Positions 24,901 to 36,068 of a stretch of 64,000 nt of DNA are shown here, in pieces (the stretch's first letter is position 1; each line of letters begins with the position of its first letter). The notes below the pieces were generated by a model. The model was not told the origin of the DNA and ran no database searches. It saw nothing but the letters and a program-made list of their open reading frames with translations. The stretch is taken from contig OZ020309.1 in NCBI GenBank assembly GCA_963971305.1, forward strand, positions 10,223,001 through 10,287,000. The letters run 5' to 3'. Source of the stretch: Arcuatula senhousia (lineage: Eukaryota; Mollusca; Bivalvia; Mytilida; Mytilidae). The position numbers were made by a program, and so were the translations under genes.

Positions 24901-27900
24901 GTATTGCAGATAGAGAAAAGCTGTTGCTTGCTTAAATGTTCAGCTCATATAGCTCTAAACAAGTCTCCATAGGAACGAAGTTGTCAGATGACCCCTTATA
25001 GGGATTACAGCCCCTTAAAGGCAAAAAATAAGTGTTTTTGGCCTATAGAATGAAAACTATTGCAGATAGGGAAAAGCTGTTGCTTGCTTAAATGTTCAGC
25101 TCATTTAGCTCTACAAAAGTCGTCTAGGGTCGAAGTTCTCAGATGACCCCCTTATAGGGGTTACAGCCCCTTAAAGGCAAAAAATAGTGTTTTTGGTCTG
25201 TAGAATGAAATAGAGAAAAGCTGTTGCCTGCTTAAATGTTCAACTCATTAAGCTCTACAATAGTCTTCATTGGGTCAAAGTTGTCAGATGACCCCTTATA
25301 GGGGTTACAGCCCCTTTAAGGCAAAAAATAGTGTTTTTGGCCTATAGAATGAAAACTATTGTGGATAGAGAAAAGCTGTTGCTTGCTTCAATGTTCAGCT
25401 CATTTAGTTCAACAAAAGCATTTATAGGGTTGAAGTTTTCAGATGACCCCTTATAGGGATTGCAGCCCCTAAATTAACATGTTTTCATGTTTTTGGCTTA
25501 AATAATGATAACTATAGCAGAAAAAAAAAATTGGTGGCTTGCTTTAATGTTCAGTTCATTAAGCTCTCAACAAAGGTACTATACAGTCAGAGTTGTCAGA
25601 TGGCCATTAGAATAGCATGTTTCACATTTTTGGCCTACAGAATGAAAACTATTGCTGTTGCTTGCTTAAATGTTCAGTTTATTTAGCTTTACAAAGTTCT
25701 TCATAGGGTTGTCATCAAGACCAGGTGAGCGATTCAGGCTCCTGGGAGCCTCTTGTTTGTCTACCATTTCTCTATTCTATATTTGGATTTCTGTTCAAAT
25801 TTGTTAATTAAATAAGATAGATGGGACAAAAGATAGGCTGATTTTGCAAATAAGAAAAAGCTTTCAGTTCCACGATCTCTTAGAAATTCTTGCTTCAGAA
25901 TGAAATTGTAAGGTTTTATCTGAGACAAGCATCTAAAAGATCACATAACATGCATATTATTTAGTATATTAAATTTTGCAGTGTCAAACATTTACCCAGT
26001 GCATAGAATGTACCAACTTCAGAACGTCCCTATTGAAGAAAACTAACAAGGAAGAAAAAAGGAAGATAATGGAGATGCGAAAAGCACATTTGAACCTACA
26101 GAGGTTTGTTTTTTTTTCTTGCAAAATCTGCAAAATTGTAATAGAGATAAAAGCAAATATAAAGTTTTTGAAACCTTATCATGTGTTTCAAATTCAATTC
26201 CCTTATCAACATTTATTGAAAATTATTAGCTTAAAGAAATTATTTTGGGACATGTATATATTATCAGTGATAGATAGATGCTTCTTAGCTAGGTGTCAGT
26301 AACTTTGAGTGTTCTCAAGAGAGTATCTCTATGTCCTGTTAATTTCTTGTTGTCTTATTGTCTGAGGTTCTCTCTTGTTGAACTGAACTTCTATGGATTT
26401 GATTTTTACTGTGTGTTTGTTTGTGCTTTGTTATTGATTATTAATAGGGGGAAGGTTGGCGCCAAAATACTAGTTTAATCCTGCCACATTTTAACTGTGC
26501 CTATCCTAAGCAAGGAATCTTGATCAAAGCTTATGTTTGTATTTTGTCGAATTTATGTTGATTGTTTTTTGATTTTATGCACTTTAGGATTGGACTTGAA
26601 TCATATGTAGTTTATTTTCAATCCATGGCAAATCGAAAAACAGCGAGCAGCGACCACTGGTTACATTGAAGGCTGCTAGCTGTTTTCCATTGTGGATTTT
26701 TTAAAATTTTATTGCAGGTTGTGTTGTGTACACTTATTCCACATCTCGTTATCATCTATTAAGTTGTAAGGCAAAAATAAATTGTGTTCTTACCTCTTAA
26801 ATTTTTTGTGAAAATGATGGTCACAGACAATCATTCAAAAATAAACTGTATTTCTAAAGTATATGTATAAAAACTAAAATGTATAGCCTAAACTGCAATA
26901 AGGTACAGAACAGTCATGACAGTATACACATTTAAAAAATATTTTCAACTATGTTTTTTCAACTTATTTTTTTTAGATTATGCAGACAAAAATATTACAA
27001 GCATAATACAAAGGCCAGTGAAGAACCAGATCAATATCTTTCTGTAATAATAGATGGAATGGATCAATCAAAAAGTAACTTGCCAAGGTTTTACAGTGTA
27101 ACAAAGGTAAAAAACTAATGTATTATTTTGGCCCTTGATTTCTAAACTGAAAAAGGGGGACCCCCAAAATCAATCGTATCCATCCTTTAATGGTAAGGAA
27201 TAACATTGTCAAATTTCATTGCATACTTAAGTTATAGTGTATTCACTAAAAGTAACAGACAACGATGCAGACGACAGCAATGACTACAGCATCATACCAT
27301 TATACGTCCACAATTTTAGAGCTATCAATTGGACATTCAAATGTCAAAAGTTCAAAAGGGTAAAGTCAAAACATAAAGTTAATAAAACAAGGAAGCAGAC
27401 CAAAAAAAAATAACACACAGAAACAATCAGCTATGTGAGCGTGAGTGCACGTCGGTGCTTTAGAAGGATTAGCTGTTCCTGCTTGTTTCAGCATATCTGT
27501 CACATTGCTACTTGTTAATTCAGTCTGTCAAATCCAGTTTATTTTATCAGAGTAAAACTGTATGACAAAACCAACATCTGTACTTATCTGTTTGGCAGGC
27601 TAGATTCATTGACCTTTATACCCTTTGCAAAATTTCATTGTTTTATATAGGAATCGTCCTGTCTCTTTGTCCGTCTGTCCACATACCTTGTAAGAGCAAC
27701 TCCTCCTAAACCTCTTTATGGATTTTGAAGACACTTTACATGAAGAAAGAACTTGTGCATGGAGAATTTTCATTCCTGTTAGATGTCATTCAAAGGAGAT
27801 AATAAAAGTTAGATTTTTTTAAAGCAAAATAGAGACAAATATGAAGTCATGGAAGTGAGGGGTATCTTTTTGTGAGCTCGCTCACAGTATTCCTTGTTTC

Positions 27901-30900
27901 ACATACTTGTTGTGTGAATCATCAATGGAATTTCAATGAAGTGAAATATTTTTTTTTTGTACAGGCAGATTGTACTCTCTCCAAAATGCATCACCACATA
28001 ACAGGAGTTCTTTGCCAGTCTAGTCAGCTGCATTCATATGCATTTACTTGGACGGACAAGTTTTCGGGGGATGCTGACATCACATTGAACTGTTTGACCA
28101 GAGTTTTAAGTGATATCAGTAGGGTATGTAGGCATTTCATTTTCAATATGAAACAGAATAAAGCAAAAATGATCAAGCCACACAGCTAAATGTTCTTTCA
28201 TAGAAAATGACTGATTTATGTTTAGCCTGTGACAATAAGTATTGCAAGTAATGATTAAAGAATTGCTTTATGGATGGCCCTAGAAGTTAAGGCTGTTAAA
28301 GTATAAGACTTTTTATCATTTTTAAACATTAATTTCATGTTACAACTTCAAAAAATCATGCAGGTTTTCACAAATGTTGAAAATATCAAACACTCCTAAT
28401 CGTGCAACAATTTTTTACCCTGCATAATTTTTTTTAAAGAACACTGTATGGTTAATGGCATTTCTCTTCATTCGTTTTATCTTATTCTTTAATCAGGATT
28501 TAATGCATTTAAAAGTTATGCGTTTGAAAAATCTGTCGATTTTTAAGTGGTCCTTGACGGTATAAAAAGAGTATCAATTTATTTTGGAGCTATAGATAGT
28601 CAGTAAAAGATCATATGTTCCAAGTTTTCCATTATTCATAACCAATTTCTTCTTAATATAATGACCTTTTTTCTTACCTGCTACATTGAAAATCAGAATG
28701 TAGGTCTGTTGCTCACCTACATGTATTTCCTGTCTAGCTATTTTTGACTTTTTATGCCCCATTTATGAAAGTAGTGGGGCATATAGTGAGTATGGGTCTG
28801 TTCGTCTGTTTGTTTGCCTCTCTGTCCATCATCCTGTCTGTCCCAAATATTGCAAGATGGGGAATATGTCTTTTGGACATATTCTGTTTTTTTGTTTGTT
28901 TGTTAAACAACCGAATGCAATTAAAAATCTTTTAGCCATTCCTTTAACCTTAAAAAACAGGAATCCTTTTTAAAAATTATTCATTAATTACTGAATTAAA
29001 TCCACGTATTAAGTTGTCTAATTTGAGGTCAAGAAGGATACCGTCCTCCCCTTTCCAGGTCAGTCTGTCATCTACTTCCTTTTTTTCTAGCCGACATAGA
29101 CTGTTTATAAAGTAATAAATTCCAAACTTTTCTTAACAGATTTTATAACTGTTAACTAAGGAATTAATTTCAATTTAGTACTTAGCTTTAAAATAACAGA
29201 TTGTAATGTGCAGTCCCTTCCCAGGTTAGTCAGTCATCTAGTTTCAACTTTCAGTAATGGTCAAGTGGGGTTATGCTTAGCTGGGTCCAGTGCAACACCT
29301 TGTTTAAAATTCAAAATTAAGGCAAACAAAAAGAGTGTAAACTTTAGCATGTTTAGTAATGTACTTTTTAATATCTTTTACAGATGCGGAATGGAAAACT
29401 TCCCCCAACATTATATGTGCAGGCAGATAATTGTGCCAAGGACAACAAAAACAATTTTGTTTTATTGTTTTTGTGTCAATTAATTAAAGCTAAGATATTT
29501 AAAAAGGTAACTATACATTTTATGCGTAATATATTTGTATTGTTAAAAAAATGAGATAAATATCCACTGTGAGCTGTAAAAAATGAGGGTCAAATCTGTA
29601 TTTAAATGATTTTTATTAAAAACTTGTTACAAATACTAAGTCTTGAGATTCTTGAGACTTTTGATAAGATAAATCTAAATCATTAATTGTGAAGGGTAAA
29701 AAAAAAATCCTAATGTTTGTAGCAATATATAAAGAACATTGTGTATTTTTTGAATTCTACTTGAGAAAGAACTTTTTGTCGCATGATAAATATAATAATA
29801 TCTTGTAAAACTTGATCAAACACAATCAGGGGCATTGAAATGGATTTTAATTTATTGACATAAATATGTATGTCTATTTATAAGAAATTGTTATATTTGA
29901 AAATACTTTTTTTTAGGTTAAACTGAATTTTCTCATGGTTGGTCATACACATGAGGATATTGACCAGATGTTCAGTCGCATTAGCTTAAAGTTAAGCAAA
30001 ACCAATACAGAAACTCTCCCCAAATTGCACGACGCTATCAAGAATGGGTTTACACCTTCTCCCAGGGTTGAACATCTAGAAAGCATTTGGCATTTAAAAG
30101 GGCAGTACAACGGTCAGAAGAAAGTAGTTGGATTGAAATCACCACATGTTTTCAGATTTCTGGCTGGAGACAATGACACTGTGGAGCTTTCTGTTAAGGA
30201 CTGGCCACTTAAGGATGAACAATACAGGACATTAATCCTTCATGACATTCCAGGTAATTAATGAAAATATAAAAATATATATGTTTTTGTTCTCAGTACA
30301 TTTGCTTTTATTAGTAATTGTCAGTCTAGTAGATAGTTCAAATCATTCTTATTCATTCAAGTCAAAGCGGAAAACAAATCATGATATTAGATTATTCCTT
30401 GAAATATGCATCTACAGTATCACTTAAGTGACCATTTTATTGATATCCGCTTTGGTATTCATATATAACTGCAACATTAGAAAAAAAACATCCAGTGTGT
30501 TATATAGTTTAACTCAAGATTTATGCTAAATTCAAATTAGTTAACAATTTATGATAAATTTAAGGTTCTGTACAGGTAAATACTTAGAAATTTTTATAAT
30601 TATTTTGCTGATACATAGTTCCTAGAACTTGGTCAAACTTGAACACTATTTTCATGACATATTTAATCTCTGCTAACAAAGATTTCCTATTGACAAAGAC
30701 GATGTCCTATTATTATGAAAATTTATTCACATATTAAAATCATCCTAAAATGACACCTCACATTAAGCTGTGGAACAGGGTGCAATATCTTTTAAAATAT
30801 CTTTATAGGGGGCTCACATTTAGGTTAAGGGAACCCAATAGTTTTCACTTTGTCAAATAATCTGTCTTTTCGTTTCTCTTTCTCAAACATTCCTTGTAAA

Positions 30901-31992
30901 CACCAAATAAAAAATCTTCACATTGCAAAGCTTTCTGTCCGTCTGTATATCTGTACACCAAATACTCCTAATGAAGGTTAAACTTTATAACAATTTTCAG
31001 TTTCTTTTTGAATTTTTGAACAGTTAACGTATACATGTACCATGTCAAAATGTGCATATAAAAATTGTGTGCACATGGTTTAAATACCTCTAATAATACA
31101 AATAAACAGATTTGAAATTGAAATTTGTAAACTTTAAAACAAGGCTTCTTTACAGTGAAGTTTCAAAATAATGTACACTTTATATGTAAGATCAGCATGT
31201 GGTCTTGAAACAGCATGCAACTAAGTAATTATACCTCCCACTTTTCAAAGAAGGAGAGTATACTGTCTTACTCTTGTTTGTTCCTCTGTTTGTTTGTCCG
31301 TCTGTATCATAATTTCTGTCACAGTTTTCTAAGCAATTACATGAAACAGAGGCCTTATATCTTGCATATATAAGCTTTATTCTATAATACAATATGGTAT
31401 ATAATGATTAAATACTCCTAGGTCATCTACTTCCTATTTTAATACCTTTAGTACCATATGGTGTATATCTATTTTAGACTCCTAGATCATCTACTGAATA
31501 CTTAGGTTTTCTATGCAAGACACAATTTGGGAGCATAAGCTCACAGATGAACTTGTATTTTTAAACCATGAACTTCTAGTGACTGTGAGGCGCTTCCTTA
31601 CTTTGATAGCATTCTTGTCTTTTGTTTTTAATTACATACATATTCATTTTTCAGATATTAATGGAACAATTGAAGTTTTACCTCCAAAGGTAGATAAGAT
31701 GGCATCCATTGTTCATGCTTTGAAATCAGACCTGAAGAAATATAACGATGCAGGCAGGTTGTCAGAGGAGGATGTTATTTGGTGGAGAGACTATCTGGAC
31801 CGAATAATGGTAGCAAGAGCCAGTAACCCAGCAATTCCACTCCCTAGTTCGATTCCCAAATGCACTGTGCCAGAAAGAAGAAATCAAGACTCAAACATAG
31901 AGAGCAGTCTGAGACGTGCCATCAATGCTCAGATTGAAAAACTACAGAGTGTGTCAGAATTAACCCTAGGCAACCAAAGAATTAAGTTGTAA
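18987..31992 (+). CDS. Eleven-exon DUF7869-type protein, 672 aa, with DDE-like acidic motifs
   Basis: Coding exons are 19009-19072, 21733-21855, 22257-22467, 23273-23380, 23993-24296, 25982-26103, 26977-27106, 27965-28123, 29384-29506, 29917-30253 and 31655-31992. All junctions are GT-AG with matching phase (2019 nt). The first exon starts after an acceptor at 18985-18986, so an untranslated exon probably lies upstream. Residues 1-62 are basic then Ser/acid-rich. A Cys-rich part (GCCKKRC) follows, then VCEKAWCKIHGV at about 152-163, then a CQTFTQCIECTNF cysteine cluster at about 271-283. The core has IIDGMDQSK (D337, D340), QADNCAKDNKNN (D422) and VGHTHEDIDQMFS (H458, E461, D462, D464). These are the hallmark motifs of DUF7869 proteins and match the spacing of a D-D-E/D RNase-H-like core. 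Transposase descent is inferred. The frame has no internal stop. The reaction and partners are unknown. Confidence 0.8.
19285..19384 (+). repeat. Short 'tgactttttt' minisatellite
   Basis: Five or six degenerate units of about 20 bp (tgtgacttttttcct) run in tandem in intron 1 of the DUF7869 gene. The units differ from each other at several positions. No function is suggested. Confidence 0.55.
19941..20363. mobile_element. MITE-like element with CATACATGTGA ends
   Basis: Ends CATACATGTGA (19941) and TCACATGTATG (20353-20363) are inverted copies. Inside both ends are phrases of the type 'gggagat', and near the right end there is a small hairpin, TCTCCCGGCGGGAGA. The length is about 420 bp and there is no coding sequence. 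It lies in intron 1 of the DUF7869 gene. The class is not determined. Confidence 0.5.
24457..25757 (+). mobile_element. Family A tandem-cored element, copy 2 (in intron 5 of the DUF7869 gene)
   Basis: The same left end as copy 1 (AGCTCACCTGGACCAAAGGT) is followed by a run of GTC triplets (about 24507-24540). The core units of about 155-160 bp are built on 'tgttcagctcatttagctct', 'gaagttgtcagatgacccct' and 'agagaaaagctgttgcttgc'. The right end is CAGGTGAGCGATTCAGGCTC, a GGCTCC/GGAGCC hairpin, then TCTTGTTT. Its core is closer to that of copy 3 than to that of copy 1. Confidence 0.75.
27126..27320 (+). repeat. Fragment of the 'ccattatacgtc' repeat
   Basis: Text such as 'gggggacccccaaaatcaatc', 'ccatcctttaatggtaagg' and 'catcataccattatacgtcc' repeats the modules seen at about 11290-11670 in the other gene. 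It lies in an intron of the DUF7869 gene. Confidence 0.5.
28753..28925 (+). mobile_element. Partial hairpin-ended element (family D)
   Basis: TATGCCCCA (28753-28761) and TGGGGCATA (28775-28783) form a short hairpin, followed by a tgtctgttcgtctgtttg-type tract. This repeats the left-end design of families A, B and C. No tandem core or right end was found, so the copy is truncated. A comparable Tgtccgtctg tract without a clear hairpin lies at about 27655-27690 and again at 31285-31305. Confidence 0.45.
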
Positions 31993-32379
31993 AATAGATT
32001 GTTTGTACAATAACATTTGATAATTATAAAAATGCGGTAAAGTTGTCGAATGTATTTGTAAAATAAGTTGTTAGACATTTAGGATTACAAAAGTTGCAGC
32101 AAAGTTATGATGGTCTTACAACTGGTTGAACATTGTAACAATAACAAAATTGTAAATAGGAGCACCTTATGATTATCACAATTTATTGAAAGCAGTAATT
32201 GCATGTACATAACTATATGATTAGAAATTGTTTGCCTTTATCAATTTACACACGCATGAACTTATTATTGCATAAAAAAGATATAATGAACTTAAAATTA
32301 AGCATTTCAAAAATTATTAACATAACATTATTGAATGAATACAAACCACTATAAATATGTGAAATGTATAAGGCTTTTT
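31993..32379. other. 3' flank of the DUF7869 gene
   Basis: This AT-rich sequence follows the stop codon and is the likely 3' untranslated region. Candidate poly(A) hexamers are not well placed. The nearest AATAAA-like words fall in the following mobile element or further on (about 33267). Nothing else was recognised. Confidence 0.35.
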
Positions 32380-33149
32380 ATACCCCGCCACACGAAGTGG
32401 CAGGGTATTATGTTATACCCTCAGTTTTTTTCGGTGTCTGTCCGTCCGTCCGTCTGTCTGTCCGTCTGTCTGTCCGTCCCCCGAAGGTTTCCGACCAATA
32501 ACTTGAAAACGCGTCAAAGGATTTGAATGATATTTTACACAGCTGTTTAGTACAATAAAATACAGGTCAAGTTCGATTTCCAGCATGATCCAAAAAATAG
32601 TTTTCGAGATAGGCCACTTTGAAAAATCAAATTTCATGAAATTTTTAGTTTCCGACCAATAACTTGAAAACGCGTCAAAGGATTTGAATGATATTTTACA
32701 CAGCTGTTTAGTACAATAAAATACAGGTCAAATTCGATTTCCAGCATGATCCAAAAAATAGTTTTCGAGATAGGCCACTTTGAAAAATCAAATTTCATGA
32801 AATTTTTAGTTTCCGACCAATAACTTGAAAACGCGTCAAAGGATTTGAATGATATTTTACACAGCTGTTTAGTACAATAAAATACAGGTCAAGTTCGATT
32901 TCCAGCATGATCCAAAAAATAGTTTTCGAGATAGGCCACTTTGAAAAATCAAATTTCATGAAATTTTGAGTTTCGGACCAATAACTTGAAAACGCATCAA
33001 AGGATTTGAATGATATTTTGCACAGCTTTTTAGTACAATAAAATACAGGTCAAGTGTAATTTCCAACATGATCCGAAGAACAGTTTTCTAGATAGGCTAC
33101 TTTGAAATTAAATTTTATGAACTTTTGATATTATAACGTGGCGGGGTAT
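32380..33149 (+). mobile_element. Family C tandem-cored element with four 161-bp units
   Basis: The left end ATACCCCGCCAC (32380-32391) forms a hairpin with GTGGCAGGGTAT (32397-32408). The right end GTGGCGGGGTAT (33138-33149) is the inverted copy. A GTCCGTCCGTCTGTCTG tract follows the left end. Four direct units begin at 32488, 32649, 32810 and 32971, an exact 161-bp spacing. The first three are nearly identical and the fourth has diverged. The (CCGT)n-type tract plus tandem core of about 160 bp is the build reported for bivalve pearl elements. Confidence 0.8.
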
Positions 33150-33373
33150 CATTTAATGTCCCATTACATGCCCTATTTTTTAATTTGATACATATAGATC
33201 TTATTATTTGTTTTTAATCTACTATTATTTAAGGAATATTAATTGGATTTGAGTAAATCAATGACAATAAACTTGCATCAATTTAAAATGTCTAAATTTA
33301 TTCACTAAAGTTTTTCCAGTTTTTGGCAGGACATGTAAGTTCACTTTTTGTTAATTTTGTTATAACCTTTATT

Positions 33374-33524
33374 AGCACACCTGGACCATAGATCAATGTT
33401 AGCTATTGCCATCATTTGGTGTCCATCGTTGTCTGTTGTCATCTTCTGTTAAAACAATTAATCAAAATTCTTGTCCTATGAAACTACTGAACAGAATTTA
33501 ATGAAACTTAGTATGATTGATCCT
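33374..33524 (+). mobile_element. Family A left-end fragment
   Basis: This matches the first 150 bp of family A copy 2 (agctattgccatca, a GTC/GTTGTC tract, and 'actgaacagaatt.aatgaaacttagtatgat') and then stops. It is a truncated, diverged copy with no core or right end. Confidence 0.6.
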
Positions 33525-34220
33525 CGCAAAGGCTCGTTTCCTAATTTGACAAATATCTAACTTGATGTGATAAAAATCCATATCTCATTACTTATAATTG
33601 TGAAACCTGTATATATATTGTTTAGGGTCTTGTAATGATGCATGAATCTATAGAGGATAAATGAGAACATGTACATATTCTCTATTTTTGTTTTTATTTT
33701 TATAGCAGTAAACTTTTGCTTATGGTGTACATGTATTCATCTGGCTGTGCCTATTATATTAATTAACTATGTTATTTATAAGTTTATTTTATATCCAATT
33801 TTATTGTATGTTAAACATTCTAAAATATATAATTAAAACATGTAACTGTGTGAAAGTGATTCATTAAACCTCAGGACATGAGGTCGATATATTTCAAGAT
33901 ATCATGTATGTAATGTTGTGTTAGTAAGAGCTTTTATATTTAATTTAAACCATATTCATAATTTATAATGTCAATGTCATGATAATTCCCTGATATATAA
34001 ATTGTTATTTAAAATACAATGTGCAAGTTTGTTATCAACATTTTTATTAAAATTTTATTTATAAATTAAGCTGTCTTTTTGCAAGTTATTTCAGTGCTCA
34101 AACTACGAAACACTTTATCCCAGCAAAAAAGCCATGACAATTTGAATATTTTATCCTTTAAATATCAATGTATAGTATTCATTTATGCTTTATATCTTGA
34201 TATTAATGTAATGCTTCAGT

Positions 34221-35184
34221 TTTTGTCTCGCCTGCGAAGCAGAGCGGGACATACATGTAGGTGTTACATAACCGGCGGCGGTGGCATTAACTTTCTGGAA
34301 AAGTTTTATGAGCATCTCCATATCTCAAGATCTATAAGTCCTAGGTTGATGAAACTTGGTATGCATATGCCCCAGTAATAGCTTAGCACAGTTGCATCCC
34401 CATATTTTGACCTTGACCTTGATTTTCCGGTTGAGTGTCTTTGACAATTTTCAATACATATAAAAGCAATGGTAAAGTTTTGCGATCACCTTCATATCTC
34501 AAGAACTACATGTATGCATATGCCACAGTAGTAGCTTAGCACAGTTGCATCCTCATCTTTTGACCTTGACCTTGATTTTCCTGTTGAGTGACTGACAATT
34601 TTCAATACATATGATAGCAATGGAAAAGTTTTGTGAGCACCTCCATATTTCAAGAACTATAAGTCCTAGGTAGATGAAACTTGGTATGCATATGCCCCAG
34701 TTATAGCTTAGCACTGTTACGTCCCCATCTTTTGACCTTGACCTTGATTTTCTGGTTTAGTGACTTTGATCATTTTCAATACATATACATGTAATACCAA
34801 TGTTAAGGTTTTGCAAACACCTCCATATCTCAAGTATTATTGGTCCTGATTGATGAAACTTGGTATTCATATGCCCTAGTAATAACTTAGCACAGTTGCA
34901 TCCCCATCTTTTGACCTTGACCTTGATTTTCTGGATGAGTGACTTTGATTATTTTTATTGCATATATATAAGACATATAAGACATAATTTATTTTCTGAT
35001 TATGGTCCCTCAAAGGGCAGCATCATTAGCATATATTAGCATACATTAGCAATGTTTAAGTTCTATAAACATCTTTGGATCTCAGAAACTGAAAATCCAT
35101 GTAAATTCAAAATATAGTGGAAGTAAGGAATAATAATTGTGTCTGATGGTGCCGACAGTCAAGACATACTTTAGTGTTAACTCT
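34221..35184 (+). mobile_element. Family B tandem-cored element, copy 1
   Basis: The left end GTCTCGCCTGCGAAGCAGAG forms a GTCTCGC/GCGGGAC hairpin and is followed by GGCGGCGGTGGC. The core has about four diverged units of roughly 155-190 bp, each holding 'ttttgaccttgaccttgat', 'caatacatat', 'cacctccatat..caag' and 'gatgaaacttggtatgcat'. The right end is CAAGACATACTTTAGTGTTA followed by ACTCTTGTTTT, and it is shared with the inverted copy at 40974-41885. No open frame is supported. Confidence 0.7.
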
Positions 35185-35224
35185 TGTTTTCTTTATTAGC
35201 TAATGTTTACTAAAAGTGAATTTG

Positions 35225-35815
35225 GGATTTCTGAAGTTTTCCTTTAGGGAAATATTACATTTCTATTTTTCCTTCAGGGAAATGTAAACTGTTGCATTTT
35301 CCTTTAAGGAAATAAAAAGAGTTGTTTTTTCCTTTGAGGAAATTTATCTTTTGTCATTTCCCCAAAGGAAAAATGATCCTCTTTTTTTTTCCTGTGAGGA
35401 ATTTTAAAGTTCAGTCTTTTCCTTACAGGAAATGTGATTGGACTGATTTTCCCTGAGGGAAAATTTAATGTTTTAATTTTCCTCAATGGAAATGTATGGA
35501 CTTGTAATTTCCTGTAAGGAAAATTATTTCCTACAAGGAAATTTATTTCCTTCAAGGAAATATAGTTTTCCTGCAAGGAAATAAGTTTTTCCCTTTAAGG
35601 AAATTTTTTTCCCTTGAGGAAATCTCAAATTTCCTCGAGGAAAATTGACAATTTTGGCTTACTGTGCTTAATGAATGAGCAAAAATCAAATGTTTTTAGC
35701 TTTACATAATGTCTTTGATTGTACTCTTTCCACCTAGTCATAAAAATAGAATATTTTTTAAGATTTGAATTTGGACACAGCGCACGTCCATACTCGTCCC
35801 GAAGTGTGTTATAGT
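35225..35815 (-). mobile_element. Palindrome-array element, copy 2 (inverted)
   Basis: This is the reverse-complement copy of 1921-2530. About sixteen palindromes TTTCCT(N)AGGAAA lie between 35238 and 35643, followed by the same leader of about 170 bp, which ends GAAGTGTGTTATAG. Order, spacer text and leader match copy 1. The minus-strand open frame within it is repeat-derived. Confidence 0.7.
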
Positions 35816-36068
35816 ATTAAATACATTAAAGTTTCCTTGGATGAGTGAAGCTATACCATAAACTTAAATGAAGAACTTTCAGATGGATTTCGACAGAATA
35901 TTACATATTTTAGTGCATTTTGTCTTTTTACTATAATATTCATCACAGACACTTTAGAGAAAAAATGTCCAGAAAATGTCAGATGTACATTAAATGAAAA
36001 GAAAAATACAGCAAAAAAAAAAAAAAAAAAAAAAAACACCAAAAAACAAAGAAACAAAAAAAACAAAA

